Shown here: piece by piece, positions 1 to 11,097 of the stretch
How the letters are laid out: each line of letters begins with the position of its first letter
Position numbering within the stretch: the stretch's first letter is position 1
Source: Aricia agestis
Lineage: Eukaryota > Arthropoda > Insecta > Lepidoptera > Lycaenidae
Length of the DNA: 64,000 nt
Assembly: GCF_905147365.1 (NCBI RefSeq)
Contig: NC_056406.1
Coordinates: 7,170,501-7,234,500 of the forward strand
Direction: 5' to 3'
Program-made: the position numbers and the translations under genes
The notes under the pieces: generated by a model
Database searches by the model: none
Told to the model about the DNA's origin: nothing
What the model saw: only the letters and a program-made list of their open reading frames with translations

Positions 1-129
1 CAGCAGCTTACAATTCCGTCTCACTGGGACTCACTGCAACAGTTCCGACTCACTGGAACTCACTGGCACTGGCGACTCAAGCGACAACAAGACTTCAAGA
101 TTCGACTTCCGGTCTTCGGGGGGGAGTGA
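1..129 (+). pseudogene. 3' end of an LTR-retrotransposon reading frame (partial)
   Basis: Frame 1 is open from the window edge for 42 codons and stops at TGA 127-129. The stop overlaps the start of the presumed LTR, right after a G-rich polypurine stretch (about 118-126). The peptide is basic, aromatic and low in complexity (repeated H-W-x-L and RLT motifs). An ORF ending on the polypurine tract and LTR is typical of the pol end of gypsy-like elements. No catalytic motif is visible because the protein is cut by the window edge, so the family is not established. Confidence 0.4.
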
Positions 130-310
130 TGTGGCGGTACCCACTATTCGCCTAACATTCCTGCATCGCGCTATCGAAGTTTTCTGAGCGCGTCGGTATA
201 TAATACGACAGCTGAAATGTAACACGTGGGCTCCGGCCTGACCGAGCATAACACCTCGTTCGGTCGGAAGATCTTCCTTTGTGGCCACCACACACATTAT
301 TCCCACAACA
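127..310 (+). mobile_element. Probable 3' LTR of a retrotransposon
   Basis: The segment begins TGATGTGGCGG directly after a purine run and ends CCCACAACA, giving TG...CA borders. A TATA-like TATATAATA lies at about 196-204. The matching 5' LTR would lie left of the window, so a target-site duplication cannot be tested here. A solo fragment is the alternative. Confidence 0.45.
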
Positions 311-454
311 GTAATATTTTAGTCCATAATTTTTGTTGTCAAGGTGTGTCCAGGTTCACATAATATTATAGTTTAAGGGTGAGTTCACAGCGAACCTAAT
401 CGAGACAATCAACGACTATTAGCTTTTGTCGTAGGTACAATAATTATGGACTAA

Positions 455-818
455 CGCCTCCGTGGTCTAGTGGTATAGAGTGCGGCTCTTGACTCGGAGG
501 TCGTGGGTTCGATTCCCGCGTTGGAAACATGTTATTTCCAAGTTTGGTTAGGACAATGCAGGCTGATCACCTGATTATCTAACAAGTAAGATGATCCATG
601 CGTCGGATGGGCATGTAAAAAGTAGGTCCTGCGCCTGATCTCTCGCCAGTCGTGTCGGTCTTCCGTCCCACTGGGTTATGAGAGTAAAGGAATAGAGAGT
701 GCTCTTGTGTACTGCGCACAAACTTGGGCACTATAAAATTACTCCTGCGTAGCTGGCCTGGTTTCAATGAAACCGGCCACCGTCACCGAAACCGGTGTGG
801 GAGCTATTATTATTATTA
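455..818 (+). mobile_element. SINE family B, tRNA-headed, full length, copy 1
   Basis: The head resembles a tRNA: A box TGGTCTAGTGG at 463-473 and B box GGTTCGATTCCC at 506-517, as used by RNA polymerase III. A unique body of about 240 bp follows, ending in an ATT repeat tail. The copy is flanked by a perfect 14-bp target-site duplication, TAATTATGGACTAA (441-454 and 819-832), which shows retroposition. The head looks closest to a Glu/Asp-type tRNA (inference). Four more copies lie in the window. Confidence 0.88.
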
Positions 819-832
819 TAATTATGGACTAA

Positions 833-1523
833 AATATTACTTTATATACTAAGGAATTATTAAAATTTAAAGGCAGTAAATATTATTTCAATACTTTTTA
901 AAGTAGTTTGGCGGGGAGCTTTTTTAACTTCTTAATTACCTTATTTCATATCGTACATCCTACGAAGTTTCTTTCATTCACAAGATCATCCTCTCCGCAA
1001 CATAAACAGAAGCCCGTATTATGTCAAAATTAATTAGGTATACAGTTAATATCGCATAGAGCTCATAAAACCACCGCTGCTAAATTTACTCAGCAGTAAC
1101 GTTCTGGCTTACGTCTGGACTATTTGCGTCCTATACGAGCCCTTCTATCAAAACAGTGGAGAGTTTGAAATAACTCCCAACTGTTGTAGCATAGCGAACA
1201 CATGGAATAGGTCTGACAAGTGACAATGCAATTCTGGACTTGTCGCAAACAGTAAAATAGCATAGCAATGATAATTACTGGCAGTTGGCACTATTAAATG
1301 GGCGTCGCTCAAGGAGGTAATCAGTATGTTGAGTATTATTCCCGAGGTTTTTTTGACCGAAATTTATTTAATCAAGGTACCTACATGTTAGTTTTTATTA
1401 TTTGTCGATTGTAGTCCCTGGAAAAGTTTATCGCCCCATAGAGGACTGGTGGTCCCCGAAGCACATTAGAAAGCTGAGGGAACGTGACACCGTAAACAGC
1501 CAAAATCCGATATCATAGGCAGA
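833..1523. other. AT-rich spacer
   Basis: Nothing recognisable as a gene or as a repeat shared with the rest of the window; the frames are short and broken. Confidence 0.4.
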
Positions 1524-2470
1524 GGATACCACGAAACTCTTTTTTGAGACTCAAACAATTGAACGAGATTTCCGCGCCCTGGGGTTGTAGCCAAAGTCCC
1601 TTTCGTTAAAAACGATCGATGACGAAATTCGTTATCAAAATGTATGGGATTTGACAATAGTCTTCGAAAGCGAAATGTCATTTAGCGATGACTTATGTCA
1701 TTTAGTGTTGAATTTCGTCATCGTTTTTAACGAAAGACACTTTGTCTAAGGGGGCTGCTCTTACAACGTCGTTTCAGGTTTGTTACAGTAGGACGCGGCG
1801 TTCTCGTTCGATTGTTTGAGTCTCAAAACGGTTTTGTGGTACGGGCCCTGGATTTATACGCGTCCGCGCGAAAGAGTTACAACGATTTATTTATACTAGA
1901 GATCGCCCAATGGTCGAAATTTGACCTTTGAATATTGACTTTATCATATTTTTTTAAACTCTTGTCTCTGGGACTCAGCTGATCTCAGACTGGCCGTGTA
2001 AGCATTGTCTAATAGTACCTATCTAAGATTCAATAAAAAAAACTATAATCCATGTTCAATTTGTCACCTTGACTTCAACCATAAATAAAAGACTATAATT
2101 CGTATGTATAGGCTTGTCACTCAAAAATCTGTCATTTTTCTTAGTGTGTGTGTTGTAGTGTGTGTAATATTTTATTTGTTGAAAAAATGTATGATAAAAG
2201 CATAATTTCAAAATAATATTAGCTCGATGCACTCCTTCACCATATAAACTATAACAGTGGAAAATTTCATTCACCTACGTTTCCCCATTTTTCGTCAAAA
2301 GGGATACAAAGTTTTTGGCTCACGTATTAATATATAGATAGCGGCGCAATTAACAATACAATACAATTGCTTGTGATCTCGTGATTTAGCGGCCAGACCA
2401 CTCTTTCGCGCGGACGCGTATAAATCCAGGACCCGTACCACGAAACCGTTTTGAGATTTTTGAGATTGAG
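1524..2470. repeat. Fold-back repeat cluster (three related arms)
   Basis: An arm at about 1524-1640 is repeated inverted at about 1690-1852. Both contain TGAGACTCAAACAAT on one strand and TTTCGTTAAAAACGAT near the hinge. A related arm returns at about 2396-2470, where a GCGCGGACGCGTATAAATCC stretch is the reverse complement of 1851-1872. The two outer arms face each other across roughly 500 bp. This suggests a decayed fold-back DNA element or two nested copies. No ORF with family features is present. Confidence 0.55.
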
Positions 2471-4737
2471 AAAGATTTGTTATCAAATCGCAGAGTGACT
2501 TCTTCTTTGTATGTGGCCATCTAATTGTATACTGAGTGAAATTTTAATGGTTGTTTTCCAGCAGTAAAATGGTTCTATCTCAGTAGTACAATAGATTCGG
2601 CCCGGTCATAGCCACTCGCGCCTATCGGCATGAAGTTGCCATAGTACATCATGCAAAATATTTTTTATTTAAAAAAATAACTTGCATGATTCGATAGTAC
2701 TACTATAAGTAGGTAAATAGTTCTGCTGCGGGAAAACAACCACGAAAATGTCACGTTGAATTGTACTTCCTGTCAAGGTACAGTAGATATTACTCCATGA
2801 TTTTTAACCGACTTCCAAAAAACGAGGAGATTATATGTTCGGCTGTGGATATTTTTTTTTTTTTTTTATATTGTTGTTATATTTTAAGAAAGAAAGTAGG
2901 TAGTATGTTAATATTTGTATGTAGTAATGGCGTATTAGTTTTCCTTGCTTTAATTTCCAATAGTATAGTGAAGTATTTTATTTTCGAAACCTAATAAGTA
3001 ATTCAAATAAAATATATTTTAAATAAGTTATTCATTTGACAAAAAATCTGCGTTAAAAACTCGTTTATCCTTTTCAAGTAAATTTGAATAATTTTCCTTT
3101 AAACCTTAATCCGAAAAAGTTGAATCCCTTTATTCGTTCGGCTAATAATGACCCTTTTTAGTACATCACCGGGGATCTCGGGTCGGTAATAGAGTTGTTA
3201 AAGTTATAATACAACCAAGTTATTAAATAAATGCAGGCACTGTTTAACACCGCTCTCCCCTAGGACTACTGATATAGCAAGAATCCCTAAATTGTAATTT
3301 ATGTTGTACATCGACGAAATCTCTGCTCGACCAGTTTTGAAACTGGGACGCCTCAAAATTATAACACTAAATTATCTCATTTTCTACAGACGCGGTTGAA
3401 CTACATTATATTACTATACTAGGTACATAGGCACAAGACCGGGAGATGGTGACACAAAATACTAGGTCATTAATTGTACCAGGGGTCTAATTACGTAAAG
3501 GCAAAAAGGAAAATGATGGTCATAGCGCTCGCATCGGCTGCCCAATCGCGTGGGCGTTAAGCGAACGCGTTGGCTAAATAACGAGTGTCGAACGATTTGT
3601 TCTACAAAAATGCTTGTATTTTCAGATAGTCAAAAAAAAGAAGTAGGCGGTAGCGTAATGCCATACTTCTCGGGTGTGACTTACAGCCCGCCATACCGAC
3701 GCAAATACATTAATTTAAATAAAACAATTCAACCAGGCTAATTTTTGCATAGCTAATCATCGTCGAGTAGCCATTCAGGTTCTAACTTAAGCCACTCAAA
3801 TGATTTTTTGAAATTTGCTATGGAGATACTTTGAGTTTACCATGGAAAATGTACGTGTAATCAGCTTCGTGGCAATTTTAAGTTAGAATACAAATAATAT
3901 GTATGACTCAGTGTTATTTATATTATTCGTAGATAGGTCTTGTAACAAAGGTCTTATCTGACAAAAGCTACCACAAGACATCCATAATCCTACGACCTAC
4001 ATAATAAAACTAACAGATTACGTTCTGTAGGAGTAATGTTGTGTCCAGCGTAAGAATTATTAACGGGCAGCGCTCACTTGAAAAAGAGTCCTATCTCCTA
4101 AGTGAGATTATTATTATTACTATAATCAGGACAATTAAAGGTGGCACCAGCGGTCATTGACCTTTCTAGTCTAGGAACTGTGTGAAAAATACTCGCACTG
4201 CATTTGCAACATAATAGTAATTTTCCGATGAAAACATAATAGTCTGTTTCTTGTAAAAAAACAGACTAAATTATGTTTTCATCGGAAAACGTCTAGGTTA
4301 CCACTTCGTATAATAATCTCCAACTATTCAAAAGGTTTAAGTGATATATAGAGATGTGTCGACTAATGTAGCCGGTGAAGCCGACTATCCGGCCACTTTT
4401 GTAGTCGGCGGCTAGTCGGCAAATAGTCAGCGCATTTAATATTTTGATGATTTAATACTAAATAATACCTAGTCTAAAAATCCTTCACGGATTTCAGTAA
4501 AATGATATTCTTGTTCAACTGTTCAAATCCAATTACAGAGGACTGAATCAGAAGTAAGTAAACGTTTTATTTTTCATCATTAAAATGATTACGCAACGGT
4601 TCGCCCTGTCAATTTGCCTCGGTCACACAACTTTGCCCTTTACGTCTATGTTATAATCTGGTTCTTTTAACCCATCGAGAGCACTTAGTCTGTCTGTCTA
4701 TCTGTAGACGTGTCTGTCAGACTCTGTCCGTATTGTA
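2471..4737. other. Spacer with small repeat fragments
   Basis: Mostly unique AT-rich sequence. About 2797-2870 is a short copy of the AACCGACTTCC repeat seen again near 20.7, 22.1 and 35.5 kb, followed by a T run. Around 4349-4432 the motif TAGTCGGC recurs several times in both orientations (TAGTCGGCGGCTAGTCGGC), probably a DNA-transposon remnant. The open frame at 3550-3741 has no recognisable content. Confidence 0.4.
4221..4289. repeat. Short inverted repeat (hairpin)
   Basis: TTTTCCGATGAAAACATAAT at 4221-4240 is matched by its inverted copy ending at 4289. The inner arms AGTCTGTTT/AAACAGACT flank a loop of about 9 nt. The near-perfect arms suggest a small MITE or a recent fold-back event. 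Confidence 0.7.
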
Positions 4738-4862
4738 GCCATAAAGTTAATATACCGAGCTGCGTCGTAAAAAAAGACGTGTGATACATGACAACAGAAC
4801 CAATTTTTTTAATATGTTTGACGTTCAGTCGGCACTTATCGGCATGTTGACAATTTTATCCG
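4738..4862 (+). mobile_element. MITE family P, internally deleted copy
   Basis: It starts with CCATAAAGTTAATATACC, the inverted terminus of the MITE copies at 45.4, 47.6 and 48.9 kb, then continues with a region related to the opposite end of that element (CAGTCGGCACTTATCGGC, GTTGACAATTT). The middle is missing. Confidence 0.6.
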
Positions 4863-5094
4863 TTATGGAGGCACTTCACATGGCCTTGTATTTGCTGTTT
4901 GTTGCATTTGGCCAAATTATTGGCGTATACACAAACAAGCAGTAGTTGCCCCCACCTAGATCATGTTGACGTCCTTAATAAGTATGTTATCTCGTACTTT
5001 TATCTATAAAAATTTAAGAAAACGAATTATTGCCATTTGTTTGCAATACAATATATTATTTACAACTACAAATTATTAACTTTTTATTCTTTAC

Positions 5095-6142
5095 TAGCTG
5101 TTGCCCGCGACTTCGTCCGCGTTAGTATAGTAGATCACGTCCCAAGTATTATTTATTGTACAAAAATATTCAATGTACACCATTGACTTTCCTACGATTT
5201 TATTACATATAAAGCTTCGCTTGCGTAATTTAGGAATTTCACGCGACCGTACATTATTCCGCAAAAAAATAGCCTATGTCCCTTAACGTTGTATATTCTT
5301 CATGTTTGCCAAATAACATAAAATTGCTCCAGTAGTTCTTAAGAATCTTAAGATAATAAGCAATTTCATATAATTTCCCCCGTTTTTTCCACATTTTCCT
5401 CTATTTCTTCGCTCCTATTAGTCGTAGAGTAATAAAATATAGCCTATAGCCTTTCTCGATAAATAGGCTATCTAACACTGAAAGAATTTTTCAAATCAGA
5501 CCAGCAGTTCCTCAGGAACTGCTGGTCTGATTTGAAAAATTCGCGCGTTCAAAATTAGCGCGTTCAAATAAGCCCTTTCAAATAATTTCCCCCGGTTTTT
5601 TCCACATTTTCCTCTATTTCTTCGCTCCTATTAGTTGTAGAATAATAAAATATAACTTATGGCCTTTCCCGATAAATAAGCTATCTAACACTGAAAGAAT
5701 TTTTCAAATCAGACCAGCAGTTCCTGAGATTAGCGCGTTCAAATAAGCCCTTTCAAATAATTTCCCCCGTTTTTCCCACACTTTCCTCTATTTCTTCGCT
5801 TTTATTAGTCTTAGCGTGATAAAATATAGCTTATAACCTTCCTCGATCAATGGGCTATCTAACACTGACATTTTTTTTTAAATCGAATCAGTAGTTCCTG
5901 AGATTAGCGCGTTCAAATAAGCCCTTTCATATAATTTCCCCAGTTTTTTCCACATTTTCCACTATTTCTTCGCTTTTATTAGTCTTAGCGGGATAAAATA
6001 TAGCTTATAGCCTTCCTCAATCAATGGGCTATCTAACACTGAAATAATTTTTCAAATCGGACTAGTAGTTTCTGAGATTAGCGCGTTCAAACAAACAAAC
6101 AAACTAACAAACTCTGCAGAATTATAATATTAGTATAGATAA
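5095..6142 (+). repeat. Interspersed repeat, tail type A, with about 180-bp tandem units
   Basis: It starts CTAGCTGTTGCCCGCGACTT and ends TATTAGTATAGATA, a start/end pair shared by many lepidopteran non-LTR tails. Inside, a unit of about 180 bp (CACATTTTCCTCTATTTCTT ... TTAGCGCGTTCAAA) is repeated about four times. One unit contains a palindrome with perfect 29-bp arms around a single base (5484-5542). Related copies lie at 16.05-16.79 kb and inverted at 43.5-43.8 kb. Assignment to an RTE- or CR1-like LINE tail is inference. Confidence 0.7.
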
Positions 6143-6167
6143 ACACCTAGCTTATGAAAAATCTGAT

Positions 6168-6230
6168 TTGCCCCCCCCCCCCCCCCCCTGGCCCAGAACA
6201 TGGGTAATTTGCCCCCCCCCCCCCCCTCTT
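6168..6230. repeat. Two poly-C runs
   Basis: C runs at about 6172-6188 and 6212-6226 are separated by TGGCCCAGAACATGGGTAAT. G/C homopolymers of this length are rare in such an AT-rich region and may be sequencing-sensitive. Confidence 0.8.
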
Positions 6231-6843
6231 AAACACAAAAAATAGCTGTCATTTTGTACGGCATAGCCTGTCCAGTGTATTATAGAGGTCAGTGGTCGTG
6301 GGTGTTTCACCGTGACCACAACGCTTTGTGAGCTATTGTTCCGCTCACTGAGCTTTTTCGATCTTTGAGCGTAACATTTACACATACACATTTTTTTTAA
6401 TTAAATGAATGTAAAAATCATAAAAAAATTAAACTTTGTTTATTTTTAGGTAGGTAAGTCTACACTTTTACTAGTGTACTTATAGTTTTAAAATACAGTT
6501 TTAATGTGATTAAAATTGAGCCTATGTGCATATAACTTTCTAATTTATATTCGAGAGTCTAGACAAAGAGGTTTAATTAGAATTATATTAATATCTTAGA
6601 TTGTGATTAATTTCGTTAATTACATTCTCAAAAAAATAATTAGTAAAGAAAATTAACGGCTCACTTAACTTGAAATGTTATTGTTCTTGTAAGGCCGTTA
6701 TTAGATATTTAATTAATAACATTTCGGTCCCTCCAAAATTTTTCGCGTCAACGTCGACGAATTGTGAGGGGTTTTTAAATAATAATTAGTAATTATCTAT
6801 TATATTTCGTAAAATAAACTTTCATTATAATCTTTATAGTAAA
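6231..6843. other. AT-rich spacer
   Basis: I see no gene and no repeat shared with other parts of the window. Confidence 0.4.
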
Positions 6844-7052
6844 TTAGCTGACCTCGCAACTCCGTTGCGCCAAAATTCGTTTATCGCGCAGGCACCGTAC
6901 ATTTTTCCGGGATAAAAAGTATTATAATATATGCTCTCCCGGGACCCTAAGTATTTCCATACTAAATTTCACCAAAATCGGTTCTGTGGTTTTGGCGTGA
7001 AGAGGTAACACACAGACAGACACATTTTTGCATTTTTAATGTTAGTATGGAT
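6844..7052 (+). repeat. LINE-like tail type B
   Basis: Carries the core series CTCCGTTGCGCCAAAATTCG, ACCGTACATTTTTCCGGGAT, AAATCGGTTC, GTGAAGAGGTAACA, CAGACAGACA, and ends in a TTAGTATGGAT-type tail. Other copies: 7736-7968, 8947-9140 (minus), 16975-17192 (minus), 27717-27916, 33178-33408. Confidence 0.7.
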
Positions 7053-7735
7053 TACTTATTATTATAGTACTAGATCCCTCGTGCGATTTTGGTCATTAAA
7101 TGCCGAAGCCTCCTTGAGATCTGGAAGGTTTCTCGGAATCGGGTCCATGTGAATTCCCAGTAGACCCCATAATTAATTTATTGTGTTAATGTAACTTAAC
7201 TTTCCCTGAGTTTGTTTTATTTTGAAACAATTTACGATTTGTATAGGTATTCAAAACTTATTTCTGTTCTTACCCTCAGACCAAATAAACGTTTTATTTA
7301 GTCTGAGCTATAGATGCTGGCGGGAAAGATTCCGAATTATTCCCGTCGAATACTTCGGAAGTATTCCGAAATATTCCGAAACTTTGGGAATATTTCAACT
7401 GTCAAAAATAACGAGGAAAATTGCGCTTGGAAGTTGTAAACTATTTATCTTTAGTTGTGTATCTAAGAATATGTGATGCCGGTTACTAACATTATTAGCC
7501 AAGCGGCGAGAAACGGCTTTTTTGGTTTATTATCATTACTAGCGATAAATAGCGGCTGATAACGGCTTGTTACTTTTCTTTGATAATACCTAATCATATA
7601 AGTTCGTTTATTTTTTATGGTTTTTATTCTGATTTACTTACAATAGGATATTAGTATGGATAGTATGGATATAAGTAAGTAATAAGTAGGTAAGTATAGA
7701 TTAATCAATCCCATTGGCCATTACTAATTTATGAT
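7053..7735. other. Spacer, no gene seen
   Basis: Around 7320-7400, ATTCCGAA and GGAATATT motifs recur. Similar ATTCCGGAATTATTCGGAAT sequence reappears at 8485-8515 on the far side of the GC-rich hairpin, so the two may be the flanks of one larger element. Confidence 0.35.
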
Positions 7736-7968
7736 AAAACTAGATGACGCCCGTAACTCCATTGCGCCAAAATTCGTTCATCGCGCCGGAACCGTACATT
7801 TTTCCGGGATAAAAACTATCCTATGTTCTTTCTTGGAACTCAAAGTATTTCCATGTCAATGTTCAGCCAAATCAGTTCAACGGTTCGAGCGTGAAGAGGT
7901 AACAGACAGACAGGCAAACAGACGTACTTTCGCATTTATAATATTAAACCTAGAAGTAGGTATAGATA
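7736..7968 (+). repeat. LINE-like tail type B
   Basis: Begins CTAGATGACGCCCGTAACTC and ends TATTAAACCTAG near 7950, with the same internal order of blocks as the copy 0.9 kb upstream. Confidence 0.7.
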
Positions 7969-8071
7969 AACAATTTATATTTTACTTAAGTACGTAATGT
8001 GCCACTGAACAAATAATTCACTCAACCACCACAAACCACAAACAAACACGTATATTTCCATTGAATTATTC

Positions 8072-8310
8072 CGGCGAAATATTCGACGGAAACATTCGAA
8101 TGCGGGGTACGAATCTTTCCGCGGGGTGAGGGAAAACTTCTCCGGGGAGCATCTCCCTTCCGCGCCGCCGTCGCCTGCTCGCACGACTCGCTCGCCCGTA
8201 CGAGCGGGCGACGGCGGCGCGGAAGGGAGATGCTCCCCGGAGAAGATTTCCCTCACCCCGCGGAAAGATTCGTACCCCGCAATCGAATGTTTCTGTCAAA
8301 TATTTCGCCG
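8072..8310. repeat. GC-rich long hairpin, 239 bp
   Basis: Arms of about 110-115 bp pair almost perfectly: CGGCGAAATATT at 8072 with AATATTTCGCCG ending at 8310, the GGGGTACGAATCTTTCCGCG arm with its inverted copy, and GGAGCATCTCCCTTCC with GGAAGGGAGATGCTCC. The short hinge is near 8178-8195. Its GC content is far above the surroundings. The open frames here are similar on both strands because of the symmetry, so they are not evidence of a gene. It may be a MITE or an RNA-hairpin source. Confidence 0.85.
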
Positions 8311-8946
8311 TGGCAGTCGGCGCGTGCGAAGCGGTGATAGCGGCCGGCGGGCGACGCTCTATGCGCGGCGGCGATCGATGATTGATGCAAAATACGATTT
8401 TTCAGCATAAATAAAAATTTATGTATTTTTTTTTATTAAATTCATTTTGAATAATTCAAATTTAAAGAAACTTTCCCAGAAGTATTCCGGAATTATTCGG
8501 AATTTTTCAGAAGTTTTGCAACTATAGTCTGAGCTCTTACCTAAGATAATATACGTGATGCTTAATGATTCATGATAATGAATTTTATTGAACATACCTA
8601 TAATATTATTGAGTATTAATATATTAATACAACTGAACAGCAGCTGCAGTTGTACCTATTGTATTATGAGTTACTGTATACCCTAATATTGCGGATGAAT
8701 CTAAATTAAATTAGTAAACATATAAAAACAGCAATAAAACAATACTAAAAGATTTACAGTCATGCCTTAGCGTGGTAAAAGGAAAGAATTAATACTGTCA
8801 GTAAGATACCTAGGTGGTACCTAGTACAATAAATAAATAAATAAATAACCCCGTATAAATAAGACATTATGTATAATATTTGTGGAGACATCTTTGCTCT
8901 AATAAACAATTCCTGCCATCCATACTTCCATACTCATAATATTATT
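8311..8946. other. Spacer with GC-rich shoulder
   Basis: 8311-8385 continues GC-rich with a GGCGGCGATCGATGATTGAT stretch, then AT-rich sequence follows. An AAAT microsatellite is at 8828-8846. No gene seen. Confidence 0.35.
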
Positions 8947-9140
8947 ATACATGCGAAAGATGTGTTTGTCTGTCTGTTACACATGACGCTAAAACCGCTG
9001 AACTCATTTCGCTGAGGCATCCAGATACATTAGAGTCCCAGGGAAGGACATGGGATATTTCTTATCCCGGAAAATTGAAGGTTCTCGCGAAAGAAACGAA
9101 TTTTGACGCAACGGAGTTGCGGGCGTCATCTAGTACTAAA
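8947..9140 (-). repeat. LINE-like tail type B (inverted)
   Basis: Reverse complement of the tail B series: GTCTGTCTGTTAC, then ATCCCGGAAAATTGAAGGTT, then GCAACGGAGTTGCGGGCGTC, then CTAGTA. Confidence 0.65.
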
Positions 9141-9879
9141 TAATTAATTGCCTACTACAACCGGATCAATAGAATTTACCAAAATATTTGAGATAATAAA
9201 GTTTCAGGGTAACTTGTATTCAATATAATGAGTAAGTCCCAACTACCACTTGAGTAGGAACTGAAAGGAAAATTACGTAAAATCAACTATAATTTTAATA
9301 CAACTAGTACCTAGAAGTATGAATTTAAAATTGATAACAGAATATTCAGTCCACTGAAGTTAATATTGTAAGCACCCGACCGAACTTCAGCCTCCAAGTA
9401 GTCAAACGTGCAACAGGTATAAACAAATCGAGTGTTGACATCCAAAACTTACCTTCAATGGAAATATCACTTCCGATACCACACTACTCTTGCATTCGAC
9501 GATTAGTTATGCACTAATACTTATTTTATTTATATTTATATGGGCGAGAATCGCGCGACGTGCAGTCCACCCGAGGGCCGCGACTGTACTGAATTTCAGA
9601 GGATATCGTGGGATGTGGGGGCAAGAATCCTTTCCAGCCTACTCGCTGCAAAAATTCAAATTCCACGCCTCTGCGAATAGTTATAGGAGTCAGAATCGCA
9701 TACCGAGAGCGCTCCTCAAATTAAATATTTTTATTTGGTTTGAGAGAAATACAAATATTAATAATAATATTTATTTAGGTTTACATCTTCGTATGTCGAT
9801 AGAAAGTATGATTAAATTGCAGGAATGTACTCGAGGACAAGTATTTTAGAAAACTTCAAAGAATATTTTCCAGAATATA
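9141..9879. other. Spacer with a possible first-exon donor on the minus strand
   Basis: On the minus strand a near-consensus donor, CATTGAAG|GTAAGTTTTG, ends a possible exon at 9453. About 100 bp further upstream on that strand (around 9535) there is a TATA-like CATATAAATATA, and 9550-9610 is locally GC-richer. This could be the first non-coding exon of a gene running left, but I find no following exon. The open frame at 9490-9849 on the plus strand lacks an ATG at its first codon and matches no family I know. Confidence 0.2.
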
Positions 9880-10253
9880 AAATCGGCCAAGTGCGAGTTG
9901 GGCTCGCACACGTAGGGTTCCGAACTTCCGCACCACTACAGAGCAAAAATAGGCTAAAAATTGTGTTTTTTGTATGGGAATTGCCCCCCTTAATTAGGTA
10001 TTTTTTTATTATTAATTGTAAAATATACAACAGTTATTGATATCAAGCAAAAATCACATTTGTTGTATGGGAACCCTCTTAAATATTTAATTTATTTTGT
10101 TTTTAGTATTTGTTGTTGTAACGGCGACAGATATACACAATCTGTGAAAACAGAAGTCTAGCTATAGCGGTTCTTTTAACGGACTTCCAGACAGACATCG
10201 AAGTCTTAGTAAAAGGGTCCCGTTTTTACCCTTTGTATACGGAACCCTAAAAA
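9880..10253 (-). repeat. GGGTTCCG interspersed repeat (inverted)
   Basis: Starts AAATCGGCCAAGTGCGAGTT and ends TACGGAACCCT. The internal blocks are TTGTATGGGA, CTAGCTATAGCGG, CAGACAGACA and AGGGTCCCGTTTTTACCC. The ends are related inverted copies (GGTTCCG near both), so a non-autonomous DNA element is possible. Other copies lie at 12.1, 14.9, 37.7, 38.6, 53.8, 61.3 and 63.5 kb. Confidence 0.75.
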
Positions 10254-10759
10254 AAGGAAAAATAATTGTTTTTTAACACTTTTTTTCTAAATTAAGATTA
10301 AACGGACTATAATAATCTGACACAATAACGTGCGTCTCCTCTGACTTCAAATCCCGCTTTCCGACCAAAGAGAATATTTAAATCACTCATAAATATGATG
10401 TTAAGTATACCCCGAAGCTTCTTCGGGGTGTACTTAACATCCTCTATCTTAATCTGACAAATGCGATGACATTTCAATATTCAAAAAAAAATATTTTTTA
10501 ACCCACCACGTGAGAAATCTGATTTCTATACCATGATGACTAGACACATGTCGGAAGCCTATACAAGCTTAATCTGACACGCTCGAGCTAGTCCTGAAAT
10601 CCCCTCTTCCCCTCCCTATCGAAATTTTACAAAGAAATATTACTATATATTGACTATTTATTGAAAACGAGTTCAGAGTCAATAAACCTTAACCTATCAT
10701 TTATCAAGCCCCATATGATCACCGGTGATCGCGACAACAATAGAATTAACAATAGATTT
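10254..10759. other. Spacer with a small hairpin
   Basis: A hairpin at about 10397-10441 pairs GATGTTAAGTATACCCCGAA with its inverted copy at one mismatch. The rest shows no gene. Confidence 0.5.
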
Positions 10760-11097
10760 ATACGTGGGAGAGCCATGCTTCGGCACGAATGGGCCGGCTC
10801 GACCGGAGAAATACCACGTTCTCACAGAAAACCGGCGTGAAACAGCGCTTGCGCTGTGTTTCGCCGAGTGAGTGAGTTTACCGGAGGCCCAATCCCCTAC
10901 CCTATTCCCTTCCCTACCTTCCCCTATTCGCTTCCCTTCCCATCCCTACCCTCCCCTATTTTATTCCCTCTTAAAAGGCCGGCAACGCACCTGCAGCTCT
11001 TCTGATGCTGCGAGTGTCCATGGGCGACGGAAGTCGCTTTCCATCAGGTGACCCGTTTGCTCGTTTGCCCCCCTTATTTCATAAAAAAAAAAAAAAA
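10760..11097 (+). mobile_element. SINE family A, full length, copy 1
   Basis: Head ATACGTGGGAGAGCCATGCT with a B-box-like GGCTCGACCGG at 10796-10806, a C-rich middle (CCCTACC/CCCTTCC repeats), and a 3' part from GGCCGGCAACGCACCTGCAG to CGTTTGCCCCCC, then poly(A). AGATTT on both sides (10754-10759 and 11098-11103) looks like a short target-site duplication. The 3' part equals the end of the LINE at 18.8 kb. Confidence 0.85.

Noticed and set aside
455..530. A tRNA gene (A and B boxes intact)
   Set aside because: It recurs five times with the same 240-bp body and target duplications, so it is the head of a SINE.
5390..6110. CRISPR array (regular repeats)
   Set aside because: The units are 180 bp direct repeats without spacers, in a eukaryotic retroelement tail.
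7975..8410. Overlapping 77-94 aa frames on both strands at the GC-rich hairpin
   Set aside because: The frames mirror each other because the DNA is palindromic; the peptides are not independent evidence of coding.
9490..9849. 119-aa plus-strand frame
   Set aside because: Its first codon is TTG, composition is ordinary for AT-rich DNA, and no family features are visible.
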